A DNA stretch of 64,000 nucleotides from assembly GCA_002368355.1 (NCBI GenBank), contig AP018281.1, forward strand, positions 2,108,001 to 2,172,000. Reading direction: 5' to 3'. This stretch comes from Chondrocystis sp. NIES-4102. Lineage in GTDB: Bacteria > Cyanobacteriota > Cyanobacteriia > Cyanobacteriales > Xenococcaceae. Positions within the stretch are counted from its first letter, which is position 1, and every line of letters begins with the position of its first letter. Made by a program: the position numbers and the translations under genes. Positions 37,975 to 47,800 of this stretch are shown here, one piece after another. The notes under the pieces are model-generated. The model did no database searches and was not told the origin of the DNA. It was given only the letters and a program-made list of their open reading frames with translations.

Positions 37975-38388
37975 TTAACGATTATAAGTAGTGGTGCGAT
38001 CGTTAGGATCTAGAGGATCTAATTCGCGACGGTCAACTACAACATCTTTTTTACCTTTACCAGCTAAACCTAGCAAACCTAAAAGACCTAAAAGACCTAA
38101 CCAACCCCAATCAGTTTTTTCCTCTACTTCTTGTGCTGCTACATCTACATTTCGGTCAATTTCTCGTCCTGTATTTTCCAAACCTTGTTGAGCAGCTTCA
38201 CCTGTGTTTTCAACGCTATCACCAATAGCATTACCTGCTTCCTTGAGATTTTGTCCAGCATTATCAAGATTTTGTTCTGCTTGATTTAGGTTGGTATCTA
38301 CGGTTTGATCTTGACTGAAAGCTGCACCTGCGGGTAAGGCTAAACTAATAGCTATAAGAGTAGTAGCACTTAATTTAGATAAATTCAT
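37975..38388 (-). CDS. Exported WGxxG-type small membrane protein
   Basis: 137 residues. An N-terminal signal peptide ends near PAGAAFSQDQ. A helical, Glu/Asn/Gln-rich middle with an eleven-residue-like repetition (NLNQAEQNLDNAGQNLKEAG) resembles apolipoprotein or LEA-type helices. A C-terminal helix follows with DWGWLGLLGLLGLLGLAGKGKK, the WGxxG-type sorting/anchor pattern ahead of basic residues. Probably anchored in the envelope. Function unknown. Confidence 0.75.
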   Translation of the reverse strand: MNLSKLSATTLIAISLALPAGAAFSQDQTVDTNLNQAEQNLDNAGQNLKEAGNAIGDSVENTGEAAQQGLENTGREIDRNVDVAAQEVEEKTDWGWLGLLGLLGLLGLAGKGKKDVVVDRRELDPLDPNDRTTTYNR

Positions 38389-38951
38389 AATGACTCCTAA
38401 TTATTACTTGTATTACTTGTTTTAAATTTGCCAATAATATAATCACAGTAGGTAAAAATCAATAATCAAGGCATTAAACCTGACTAATCATTTTTTCACT
38501 AAAGTTAAAGTATTTTAGCATAACTTAATCAACAGATTAACTTTGTTGAGAAGTTTGGCTATCCTAACCGAATTTTTAAGTTTTAGACTTTAACTTCACT
38601 TACTGTAATATTTGAGTGGCTGTAAAACATCTTTCTTGAGTTATAAACCATAAGTTATACATAATCTGTGTGATATAAAAGACCTATAACAATCAATTTT
38701 TTTAAAGTAATAGCACGGTATCGCGCATTTTAATCAGTAATATTGAGACTGCTCACTATTAGAAACTTTAGTAAAAACAGCAATTAGTAAGATTAAACTT
38801 TAAACATTTAGTTATTAGGTGTTTATAACATTCGAGTATGATAAATGTTGCAAATGTCCATAGCTCAAGTAACTTTAAATCGCCACATAGTTATAACAAC
38901 GTCTGTTGAAAATGTAAAGTAAAAGTATCTGTATTTTTTTATTATAATTTT
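38389..38951. other. Spacer without a recognisable gene
   Basis: About 560 AT-rich bases between the divergent WGxxG gene and the CpcT-like gene. No ORF of convincing length, no tRNA and no repeat of the mosaic family. It presumably holds both promoters. Confidence 0.5.
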
Positions 38952-39554
38952 ATGGTTTTTTCTTCTCAATTGATTAGCCTTGCTACCTATCTATCTGGTG
39001 AATTTAGTAATCAACCACAAGCATTAGCCCAGCCAGCCTGGTTTGTTAATTTACGTCTGTGGATACGTCCAGTTCCAATTTTTACTGATGATAGTATCAC
39101 TCTATTTGCTGAACAAGCCAATATCTTGAAGTTAGATCAGCCTTATCGCCCTAGAATTTTAAGATTAAGAGAGAAAGAAGCTATAGAAATTGAATTTTAT
39201 ATGTTTCAAGATCTAGCTACAGCCAAAGGTGCAGGACAAAATGAAAATTTAATTAGACAAATAACACCAGACAAGATTACATTTTTGCCTAATTGTACCC
39301 TCAATGTTTCCACAGCAGAACTTACCAATGGGCAGTATAGTTTTACTACTACTCCTGCAACAGATAAGCGGTGTCAAGTTACATATCAAGGTTCTACTTT
39401 TGAGGTTTTTTTGGGTTTAGAAGCTAGGGCGGATCAATTGCAAATATATGATCGCGGTATTGATCCCCAAACTGGCAAAGGTACTTGGGGCGCACTGATG
39501 GGTGCTTATTGTTTTACTAAATTGCAAGATTTTTCAGCCCAGTTAAAGATTTAA
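38952..39554 (+). CDS. cpcT: CpcT/CpeT-type chromophore lyase
   Basis: 200 residues of the CpcT/CpeT beta-barrel family, which attaches phycocyanobilin or phycoerythrobilin to the beta-subunit Cys of phycobiliproteins. The typical C-terminal pattern is present: KRCQVTYQGSTFEVFLGLEARADQLQIYDRGIDPQTGKGTWG and then GAYCFTKLQDF. CpcT and CpeT look alike and some paralogs are non-lyase chaperones, so the exact target is open. Standing alone, not beside phycobiliprotein genes. Confidence 0.88.
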   Translation: MVFSSQLISLATYLSGEFSNQPQALAQPAWFVNLRLWIRPVPIFTDDSITLFAEQANILKLDQPYRPRILRLREKEAIEIEFYMFQDLATAKGAGQNENLIRQITPDKITFLPNCTLNVSTAELTNGQYSFTTTPATDKRCQVTYQGSTFEVFLGLEARADQLQIYDRGIDPQTGKGTWGALMGAYCFTKLQDFSAQLKI

Positions 39555-39897
39555 TAATCTGATTATTTACGTGGTTGAATTGTAATATATTAGCTGTTAA
39601 CAATTATAATTACTCATTGAAGGTGGTAGGTAGTATAAAGTTATAACATTGTTTGGTATTGTAATAGTACTGCCTTAATTTAATTTACCCTCAATAATCT
39701 TCCTAACGCTCGGCGAATATCTCATATCACCTCAATTTATGTTAATCGCAAACATGATCAACAGAGAAATGAGCAGTATAAAATAACTATATATTATGTA
39801 AAAAGAGTAGCTGATTGATTTAAAAATGTTGAAACTTCAGATTTATAGATTTTTTATTTATACAATATAATTAGTTTTTAGCTGATAAAATTGCTAT
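39555..39897. other. Spacer without a recognisable gene
   Basis: About 340 AT-rich bases between the CpcT-like gene and the GIY-YIG gene. Nothing beyond a short GGTGGTAGGTAGT stretch was noticed. Confidence 0.4.
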
Positions 39898-40173
39898 ATG
39901 TGGTCTATATATATGATTCGTTGTGGCGATAATTCTCTTTACACGGGAATTTCTAATAATGTTGCCAAACGTTTTGAAGTTCATCAATTAGCAGGTGCTA
40001 AAGCTTCTAAATACACTAAGACTAGACACCCTCTACAATTAGTTTTTACTGCGGAAATAGGAGATCGATCTGCTGCTTTAAGTGCTGAATATCGCCTTAA
40101 AAAAATTTCAAAAAGTAATAAGGAGTTACTGATAATAGGTAAAAAGTCCTTAGCTCGTTTGGGAATTATCTAG
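39898..40173 (+). CDS. GIY-YIG nuclease-domain protein (YhbQ/UPF0213-like)
   Basis: 91 residues that are a single GIY-YIG domain: WSIYMIRCGDNSLYTGISNNVAKRFEVHQ, with the Tyr pair, Arg and Glu (ALSAEYRLKKISK) of the catalytic core. Small single-domain members are nucleases or DNA-repair related proteins of uncertain substrate. Complete in length for the family. No intron or mobile element is associated. Confidence 0.9.
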   Translation: MWSIYMIRCGDNSLYTGISNNVAKRFEVHQLAGAKASKYTKTRHPLQLVFTAEIGDRSAALSAEYRLKKISKSNKELLIIGKKSLARLGII

Positions 40174-40446
40174 TTGTTTTTAAATGTTTTAGTAACTAGA
40201 TTACGCTTGCTGATCAACCAATTTAATTTAAAAGAGCGATCGCCCTGCAGTTATAATTAGTTTGAACATAATTTAAGCAAGCCTGACTATTAGGTAAGAT
40301 TCTTTCTCCCGATCAAGCTGCAATTATTCCCCTCGCTAGTTGATCTACTTTATATCCTTCTAAAACTAAATCTTCTGACAATAGTTTATCTCTATTGAAT
40401 GAGAAACGATTAAGTGATAATCTTGCTGTAAAGTTATTCCTCAAAC

Positions 40447-41223
40447 CTAATTGGAGCTTTCGGCTAATTCAATCACTTGTTTAATTGCCTGCTTAGTTTC
40501 CTCAATAGATTCATGGGGGGTTATATGTCCTCCTTTGACTATTTTAGTCGGGATATGGGGAATTGTACCTACATAATCGGATTCTCCCACTACAGCTAAG
40601 GCAGGGACTTGTAATTGATTGAGAATCTGGGTTATGTCTGTCGTATTAAGGATGACTGCATCAATCAAACGTTCTATTTCTTTGGCTGGTCTTTTTGATA
40701 GTCTTTTACCCATAGCCACGGCTAATTCAGGTCGTTTACTTAAAATTTCCTCGGAATAAAGAGATTTAGCAGCCTGCTGTCCATAAAATTCTGGAAACAT
40801 TAAAATAAATTTTTGCATAGTAAATCCTAATCTATCCAAACCTGCTGTTCTTTTAAAGGGCATATTAAATAGCCCCAAAGCTGCAAAACGTTCAGGAAAC
40901 TTATAGGCTGTACGTACTGCGGTCATACTTCCCCAAGAATGAGCGATCGCAATACATTTTTGGATACCGAGATTGTCTAAGATTTGTAATAGCATAGTAA
41001 CGCAATCATCCAGATTCCAATCCTGATCGATATTGCTGCTATCTCCATGACTAGGCATATCTAGGTAGATGTGGGTTTTACCCGTTATATTACTACCGTA
41101 ATCAGCCCAAAGACTTTTATCAAGATATAGACCGTGCATAAATACAATAGGTGGATCAGTATCCTGTTGCTCAATTTCTAAAGCTATTTCACCCAGGTTA
41201 GTAAGAACTTTTTTTCTCAGCAT
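40447..41223 (-). CDS. Alpha/beta hydrolase
   Basis: 258 residues of the alpha/beta hydrolase fold. The oxyanion segment VFMHGLYLDKSLW is near the start, the nucleophile elbow AHSWGSM carries Ser, and a late GGHITPHE supplies the catalytic His. Esterase, lipase or C-C hydrolase activity is possible; substrate unknown. It reads away from the polyketide operon, with 575 bases between the two starts, so it may be unrelated or share a control region. Confidence 0.88.
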   Translation of the reverse strand: MLRKKVLTNLGEIALEIEQQDTDPPIVFMHGLYLDKSLWADYGSNITGKTHIYLDMPSHGDSSNIDQDWNLDDCVTMLLQILDNLGIQKCIAIAHSWGSMTAVRTAYKFPERFAALGLFNMPFKRTAGLDRLGFTMQKFILMFPEFYGQQAAKSLYSEEILSKRPELAVAMGKRLSKRPAKEIERLIDAVILNTTDITQILNQLQVPALAVVGESDYVGTIPHIPTKIVKGGHITPHESIEETKQAIKQVIELAESSN

Positions 41224-41798
41224 AGGTATAAAAAATATCTGGTTATCGCATAATAAAATATCTAAAAAATTAAATGGTTTCTAAAGTTACCAGCAAGTAT
41301 AGTTAATGAAACTTAAAACCTTAAAGTAGGGAAAAAGTAATCAAGAAAATGCTTATAACCCAGTCTTAATAGGCACTTATAATTTAAGATTTTTCCTGAT
41401 CATATATTGATTAGTAACAGTTAATCTGAATATTATCTATAAAAAAAATAAATAAAAGATTAAATTAATATTTTCAAAATATTAGAAAAATAAACAATTA
41501 TTCATATTTAATGTAAATTAGACTATATCTATGTTCTAGCTCTATTTTACTCCAATTCCAATAGTAACTTTGCTCATTTGAGTAAATTAGAATACGTCCA
41601 AACTTTTTTCTCATGGTAAACTTCAAGGTAAATCTACTTAAGTAAACTAGTAGCAACGCTAACAAGCTAGTGTATACACCTCTTAAGTAACTTGGCTGAT
41701 AACTATCTTGCAAAATATTTAAACTTCTTAGTGTTATTCATTCTTTAGCTAACTTGAATAACCTAAAATTTCCCAACCCAATTTTTCTAGAACTGTAA
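41224..41798. other. Intergenic region upstream of the polyketide operon
   Basis: 575 AT-rich bases between the divergent hydrolase and synthase genes. It should contain the operon promoter, but I could not choose a convincing -10/-35 or an operator. A 71-codon minus-strand frame inside it (41498-41713) has no good support. Confidence 0.5.
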
Positions 41799-44700
41799 AT
41801 GTCTCAATCAGCCTTATCGATCGCGGTTATTGGCATTGGGTGCAATTATCCTGATGCGCAAAATTTAACAAAGCTTTGGGAAAACGTATTAAGCAGAAGA
41901 TGCCAATTTCGCCAGCTTCCTGCCCAAAGACTTCCCCTTTGGGAATATTATGACCCTGATAAAACCGTACCTGATAAAACCTATGGTAAAAAAGCTGCGG
42001 TAATTGACGGATTTCAATTTGATTGGGCAAGTCGTCGCATACCCCAAAAAACCGTATTAGCGACCGATATAGTACATTGGCTAGCTTTAGAAACTGCTGA
42101 TCAGGCGATCAAGGATGCTGGATATACCCGTGCCACTATACCCCAAGAAAAGACGGGAGTTATCTTAGGAAACACCTTAACGGGGGAACAAACCCGTGCA
42201 GGTACAATGCGTTTACGTTGGCCTTACGTCAAAAAAGCTTTATTAGCTGCGGGGCAACATAGAGGACTATCTGAGGCAGAAATGACCGCTTTAGTTACTA
42301 CCACAGAAAAATTCTACAAATCAGTATTTGCACCAGTAACAGAAGATTCCTTAGCTGGGGGTCTTTCCAATACAATAGCTGGTCGCGTTTGCAACTATTT
42401 CAATTTAGACGGTGGTGGGTATACGGTTGATGGGGCTTGTGCTTCATCCCTAATTGCTGTGGCTAATGCTTGTAGTGCTTTAATGAGTGGGGATCTAGAT
42501 ATTGCCCTAGCTGGGGGAGTTGATGTTAGCTTAGACACAATGGAGTTAATTGGCTTTGCCAAAACTGGGGCATTAACCAATGCAGACATGAAAGTTTACG
42601 ATCGCCGTGCCAGTGGTTTTATTCCTGGTGAAGGTTGTGGGTTTGTTGTCCTCAAACGCTATGAAGACGCAGAAGCTGCTGGGGATTACATATATGCAAC
42701 GATCAAGGGTTGGGGTATCTCTGCCGATGGCAAGGGTGGAATTACCGCCCCCTCAAGATTTGGACAGTCTAAGGCACTATTGAGGGCATATCAAAAGGCT
42801 GGTTATCAGGGTAAAGATATAGATTTTATCGAAGGACATGGAACAGGTACACCAGTTGGGGATCGTGAAGAATTAGAAGGTATTGCGATCGCGATTAATC
42901 ATATCTTACCTACTCAACCTCGACGGGTGGGAGTAACATCTTTTAAATCCTTATTTGGTCATACCAAAGCTGCTGCTGGCATTGGAGGTTTAATCAAAAC
43001 AATTCTGGCGGTTAACCAAAAAGTAATACCTCCCATTGCAGGGTGTCAAGAACCCAACCCTGTATTTGCAGATTCCGTAAGCTGTGCCTATCCAATTTTA
43101 ACAGGAGAAGTATGCGAACCAAAGAGAATATTACGGGCAGGGGTTTCAGCAATGGGTTTTGGCGGAATTAATACTCATATTGCCTTAGAATCAGCCAATA
43201 GCCCCAAAAAAGACCTAAAAATAGCTTTATCTCCCAGGGAATTATTAGTTTCTGCCCAAGATAGCGAACTATTTGTCTTTAGTGCTAGTTCAATTGAGCA
43301 ATTATTAGAACGCACCTATGAAGTGATTAATTTAGCTCAAGGTATCTCTATAGCCGAGATGGCTGATCTGGCTGTATTTCTAACCAAAATGGATCTGACG
43401 GGATATGTAAAAGCAGCAGTTATTGCTAGTGATCCTGAACAACTGATCAATAATCTTCAGCAATTAGAGCAAATACTCCAAGATTCTCCGCCAGTAGCTG
43501 GGGAGGTAAAAACTAATCCCTACGAGCAGATCTGGGTGGGTAATCAAGTTACTCAAAATCGCGTGGCTTTCCTCTTTCCAGGACAAGGTTCGCAAAGATT
43601 AAATACCGCCAGAACTATTGTAGAACGCTTTACTTGGGCGCAGCAACTAGTGAAACAAGCAGATCAATGGTTGCAAGAAATTGGATGTCAACCTGTTAGT
43701 CAGTTGATCTATCGCTGTCGGGAAAAAGCAGCAGATGAACAGGAATTACAACAATGGTTAACGCAACTATCAGCAAGTGCGATCGCCTATCCAGCCATTT
43801 GTTTAGCTTCCTTACTCTGGATAGAATACCTCAAAAGATTAGGCATTGAGCCAAAGGCAGTAGGGGGACATAGTTTAGGTGAACTTACCGCTTTCTATAT
43901 GGCGGGTGCTTACGATGCTAAAACCTTGATCCAATTTGCAGCCCTTCGAGGTCAAGCCTTGGCAAATTGTAAGTCAAAATCAGGCACAATGGCTAGTTTA
44001 GGTTGCGATCGCCAAACTGCCGAAAAGATTATTGCTCAAGTCCCAGGATATTTAGTAGTTGCTAATCTTAATAGTACTAATCAAACTGTTATTTCGGGAG
44101 ATAGTGATAGTATTAATCACGCCCTACAAGTGGCTGCTCAACATAATGTGCAAACTCGTAAATTGCCCGTTGCTAATGCTTTCCATTCACAATTAGTCGC
44201 TGAGGCTGCCGAATATATTAAAGTTAATGCTCCTGTTGCTGAAGATTTTATATCTGATTCCCTGTCTGTATTTTCTAGCACCAACGGCAAAATTATTAAT
44301 AGTAAAATTAAACTTAAAGAACACTTTGGCAAGCAAATTACTTCACCTGTTAATTTTGTAGAATTAGTTAAGGAAATTGACAAGCAAGTAGACTTATTTT
44401 TAGAGGTTGGTTCGGGTAAAGTTTTGTGTGGTTTGGGGAAAGAGATTATTAAGCAACAATCTAAGGTGTTCTCAACAGAAGCAAAATCTGATCTTAAAGT
44501 AAATTTTCATATATTCTTGGCTAGGTTTTTTATCAGCAATGGTAAGATAAATTGGCAAGAATTATATAGTAATAGATTAATTAGAGATTTTATTGCAACC
44601 AAAGAAAAGGTGTTTATAGAGAATCCTTGTGAACGCCAGTTTCAAGTATCCCCAGAAGAAATTGAGGATATAAATAAAATAATGCCCTTTAAAAATGAGG

Positions 44701-44864
44701 CAAGGAATTACAAACAACCTAAAGAAATAAATAATAATTCCGATGAGGTGGCGGAAATATTAACTACATATTTTCAGAATCGTAGTGACTTTTTAGCAGA
44801 ACTAATTAAAGCAGATCTAGAAAATTTACCCTATTTTTTCAATAATGAATCCAAATTTGATTAA
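41799..44864 (+). CDS. Enediyne-type iterative polyketide synthase, KS-AT protein
   Basis: 1021 residues. A ketosynthase (~5-460) has Cys214 in DGACASSL, His347 in EGHGTGTPVGD and His388 in FGHTKAAAG. An acyltransferase (~585-880) has Ser692 in GGHSLGE and the malonyl-type ANAFHS segment. Many KS stretches, such as GNTLTGEQTRAGTMRLRWPY and LAGGLSNTIAGRVCNYF, closely resemble the KS of enediyne PKSs (SgcE/PksE) more than modular PKSs. The heterocyst glycolipid HglC/HglE type is the other relative. The last ~25 residues form a helix (YFQNRSDFLAELIKADL) repeated at the start of the next protein, which overlaps by 20 bases. It should load malonyl-CoA and condense iteratively with the ACPs of the partner. 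Confidence 0.92.
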   Translation: MSQSALSIAVIGIGCNYPDAQNLTKLWENVLSRRCQFRQLPAQRLPLWEYYDPDKTVPDKTYGKKAAVIDGFQFDWASRRIPQKTVLATDIVHWLALETADQAIKDAGYTRATIPQEKTGVILGNTLTGEQTRAGTMRLRWPYVKKALLAAGQHRGLSEAEMTALVTTTEKFYKSVFAPVTEDSLAGGLSNTIAGRVCNYFNLDGGGYTVDGACASSLIAVANACSALMSGDLDIALAGGVDVSLDTMELIGFAKTGALTNADMKVYDRRASGFIPGEGCGFVVLKRYEDAEAAGDYIYATIKGWGISADGKGGITAPSRFGQSKALLRAYQKAGYQGKDIDFIEGHGTGTPVGDREELEGIAIAINHILPTQPRRVGVTSFKSLFGHTKAAAGIGGLIKTILAVNQKVIPPIAGCQEPNPVFADSVSCAYPILTGEVCEPKRILRAGVSAMGFGGINTHIALESANSPKKDLKIALSPRELLVSAQDSELFVFSASSIEQLLERTYEVINLAQGISIAEMADLAVFLTKMDLTGYVKAAVIASDPEQLINNLQQLEQILQDSPPVAGEVKTNPYEQIWVGNQVTQNRVAFLFPGQGSQRLNTARTIVERFTWAQQLVKQADQWLQEIGCQPVSQLIYRCREKAADEQELQQWLTQLSASAIAYPAICLASLLWIEYLKRLGIEPKAVGGHSLGELTAFYMAGAYDAKTLIQFAALRGQALANCKSKSGTMASLGCDRQTAEKIIAQVPGYLVVANLNSTNQTVISGDSDSINHALQVAAQHNVQTRKLPVANAFHSQLVAEAAEYIKVNAPVAEDFISDSLSVFSSTNGKIINSKIKLKEHFGKQITSPVNFVELVKEIDKQVDLFLEVGSGKVLCGLGKEIIKQQSKVFSTEAKSDLKVNFHIFLARFFISNGKINWQELYSNRLIRDFIATKEKVFIENPCERQFQVSPEEIEDINKIMPFKNEARNYKQPKEINNNSDEVAEILTTYFQNRSDFLAELIKADLENLPYFFNNESKFD

Positions 44865-47800
44865 TCATAAGGCTAATGGTTTAGATAATAATGACCCAGA
44901 TAATGACCAGTCAATAGTTAAATTATTATCCTTCTACTTCCAACAACGAGGCGCATTTCTAGCACAAGTAATTAAAGCAGATTTAACTAGTTCTAATTAT
45001 GGCAAGCAATTAAACCAGTCTGCCGTTAGTTTGTTGCCGACCTTTCCCCAAGTACAGAAGTATAAGCCAAGTAATGGTAATGGTTATAGTAATGGCAACG
45101 GGAAGGTAACTATCGAACCAAAACCAGAACCCATTATCGCGCCGAATACCAAAAATAAAAATGATCATGATGTTCAAACCCTACTGATCAATTTAATTGT
45201 TGAGCAAACAGGATACCCAAAAGACACCATTTCTGGGGAATTACGTTTACTTGATGACTTAAACCTAGATTCAATTAAAGCAGGAGAATTAATCGCCACT
45301 GCTGCTCAAAAATTGGGGGTTGCGGGAAAATTAGAACCCTCTAGTTTAGCCAATGCAACTATTAAAGAAATTACCAAAGCGATCGCCTCAGAATTAGTTG
45401 ATCCCAAGGTAGAAGTAAATAGCAATTCTCCAGCAGCAATAGATGTTACCCAACTACTATTAGATTTAGTTGCCACACAGACAGGCTTTCCCTTAGCCTC
45501 ATTAGATGCAGATTTAAAGCTTTTAGACGACTTAAACCTAGATTCCATCAAAGCAGGAGAACTAGTAGCCACTGCTGCTCAAAAATTAGGGGTTGGGGGA
45601 CAAGTAGAACCTGCTAGTTTAGCCAACGCAACCATTAAAGAAATAGCCCAGGTATTAGAATTACTCAACTTACCCAATAATAAGAAAGATCAGCCATTAA
45701 ATAAACCCGTAGTTATTGCCGAGTCTACAACTAATTGGGTGCGTAACTTCAAACTTGAATATATAAATCAAGCAAAAAATAATGTTGAAGTTGAAAATTG
45801 GTCTATTGCCAAGGTTTTAATAGTTTGCCAAAGCCCTAATAATTCCTTAGTTAGCAGTTTAAAAACACAACTACAAGAACAACAAGCCCAAGTATTAGTT
45901 GTTACTTATCAAGATCTAAAAGGGGAGTTAACAGGATACACCCATTATTTTGCTTTCCTACCTGAAGTTGCCGAAGACGATTCTAATTTATCGTTAGAGT
46001 CAATGACTACCAGGTTAAAAAGTATTGCCACTGCACCTAAAAATTCCTGTATTACCTATATACAATTTGGTGGTGGTAAATTCGGTACAAATGCTCAAAA
46101 TATCCACCCAGAAGTTTGCAATGCTGCTGCTTTTGCTCGTAGTGTGCATTTAGAACGAAATGATTTAAAAGTTAGGGTAATTGATCTAGATCCTCAGATC
46201 AAACCTGATCAGGCTTCACAACTAATTTTGCAAGAAATACCTGGTACTGAAACAATTGTAACTGTCGGATACGACCTAGATTTAAATCGTTGGCTACCCC
46301 AATCTCAAATAGTACAGCCTGTTGAATACCAACCTCGTAAACATAATTGGACTGCGGAGGATGTCATTTTAGTCACGGGAGGAGCAAAAGGGATCACCGC
46401 CGAATGTGCCTTAGCCCTAGCCCAAGAAACTCAAGTTAAAATGGCTCTAGTTGGTCGAGGTAAAGATATTACGGGGGAAATTGCCCAAACCCTAGAAAGA
46501 TTTGAGCAGCAAGGATTGACTTGTAGATATTATGGTTGCGATGTTGCGGATGGGTTAGCAGTAGAGCAATTAGTAGCAACGGTTAATGCAGAATTAGGGA
46601 ATATTACAGGAATAATTCACGGTGCAGGACTTAATACCCCTCGTCGGGTAGAACAAGTAACCTTAGAAGCAGCCCAAAAAGAAGCCTCTCCCAAACTTTT
46701 AGGGGCGTATAACCTGCTGCAAGCATTAAAACAACCAATAAAAATTTTTACAGCTTTTAGTTCAATCATCGGTGTAACTGGAATGGCTGGGAATAGCTGG
46801 TATGCCTTTGCTAATGAATCCTTAGCCTTACTATTAAATCGCTGGCAACAACAACACCCAGAAAGTGATGTAATTTCCCTAGCCTATAGCGTTTGGAGTG
46901 AAGTAGGAATGGGAGCGCGCTTAGGAAGTATTAAACATTTAGCACGTCTAGGTATTGAAGCCATTCCACCCCAAGCAGGGATAGAACGCTTTATAGGACT
47001 ATTTAAAGGAGATCCTGGTGTTGGGCAAATAATTATAGCTGCCCGTTTAGGGGGTTTAGATACCTGGCATCCCCAAAATATCAGTTTAAATAAACCACTG
47101 CGTTTTATCGAACAAGTAGAATATATCGAACCTGGGGTAGAAACAAAAATTATCGCCGATCTAAACATAAAGCGCGATCGCTATATAGGGGATCATATTT
47201 GGCGTGGTTCATATCTCTTTCCTACCGTCTTTGGGTTAGAAGCAATGGCACAGGCTACCGCCTACGTTTTAGGTGATGCCCAACCCCAGATAGTCAGGAT
47301 CGAAAATATTTCTTTGCGTCGTCCTGTAGTAGTTAACCCTCAAACAGGCACAAAAATACAAATTCACGCAGAAGTATTAGAACTAGATGCAGCAGGGGAA
47401 ATTAAAGTAAAAGTTGGCATAAGTTCCCAACAGTCAAATTATACTGCCGATTGTTTTAGTGCAGAACTTATAGTAGGTAAACGCAGCCAGCAAACCCAAA
47501 GATCACTAGTAGAAATAGGATCGGCTTTAGATATCCAACCACAACAAGACTTATACGGAGGTTTACTATTTCAAGGGGAATTATTCCAACGCCTAGAAAA
47601 AATATATTCCCTCTCAAGAGAGTTAAGTATTCTTAGCGTTACCACTCGCCCAGCAACAGAATTAACTAACGAAGGGTTTGGTGAAGGTTTAGGGGGACAT
47701 CTAATCTTAGGAGATGCCTACTATCGAGATGTGCTGCTGCAATGTATGCAGGTTAATATTCCCCAGGATATCTGCTTACCAGTCCAAATAGACTGTATAC

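Noticed and set aside
40307-40460. Open minus-strand stretch after the alpha/beta hydrolase stop, in another frame
   Set aside because: About 50 codons without a start and without family likeness. A frameshifted hydrolase tail is not needed because the hydrolase is complete.
41498-41713. 71-codon ORF upstream of the synthase, minus strand
   Set aside because: No recognisable family and no clear ribosome site. It lies in the probable promoter region, so it was treated as chance.
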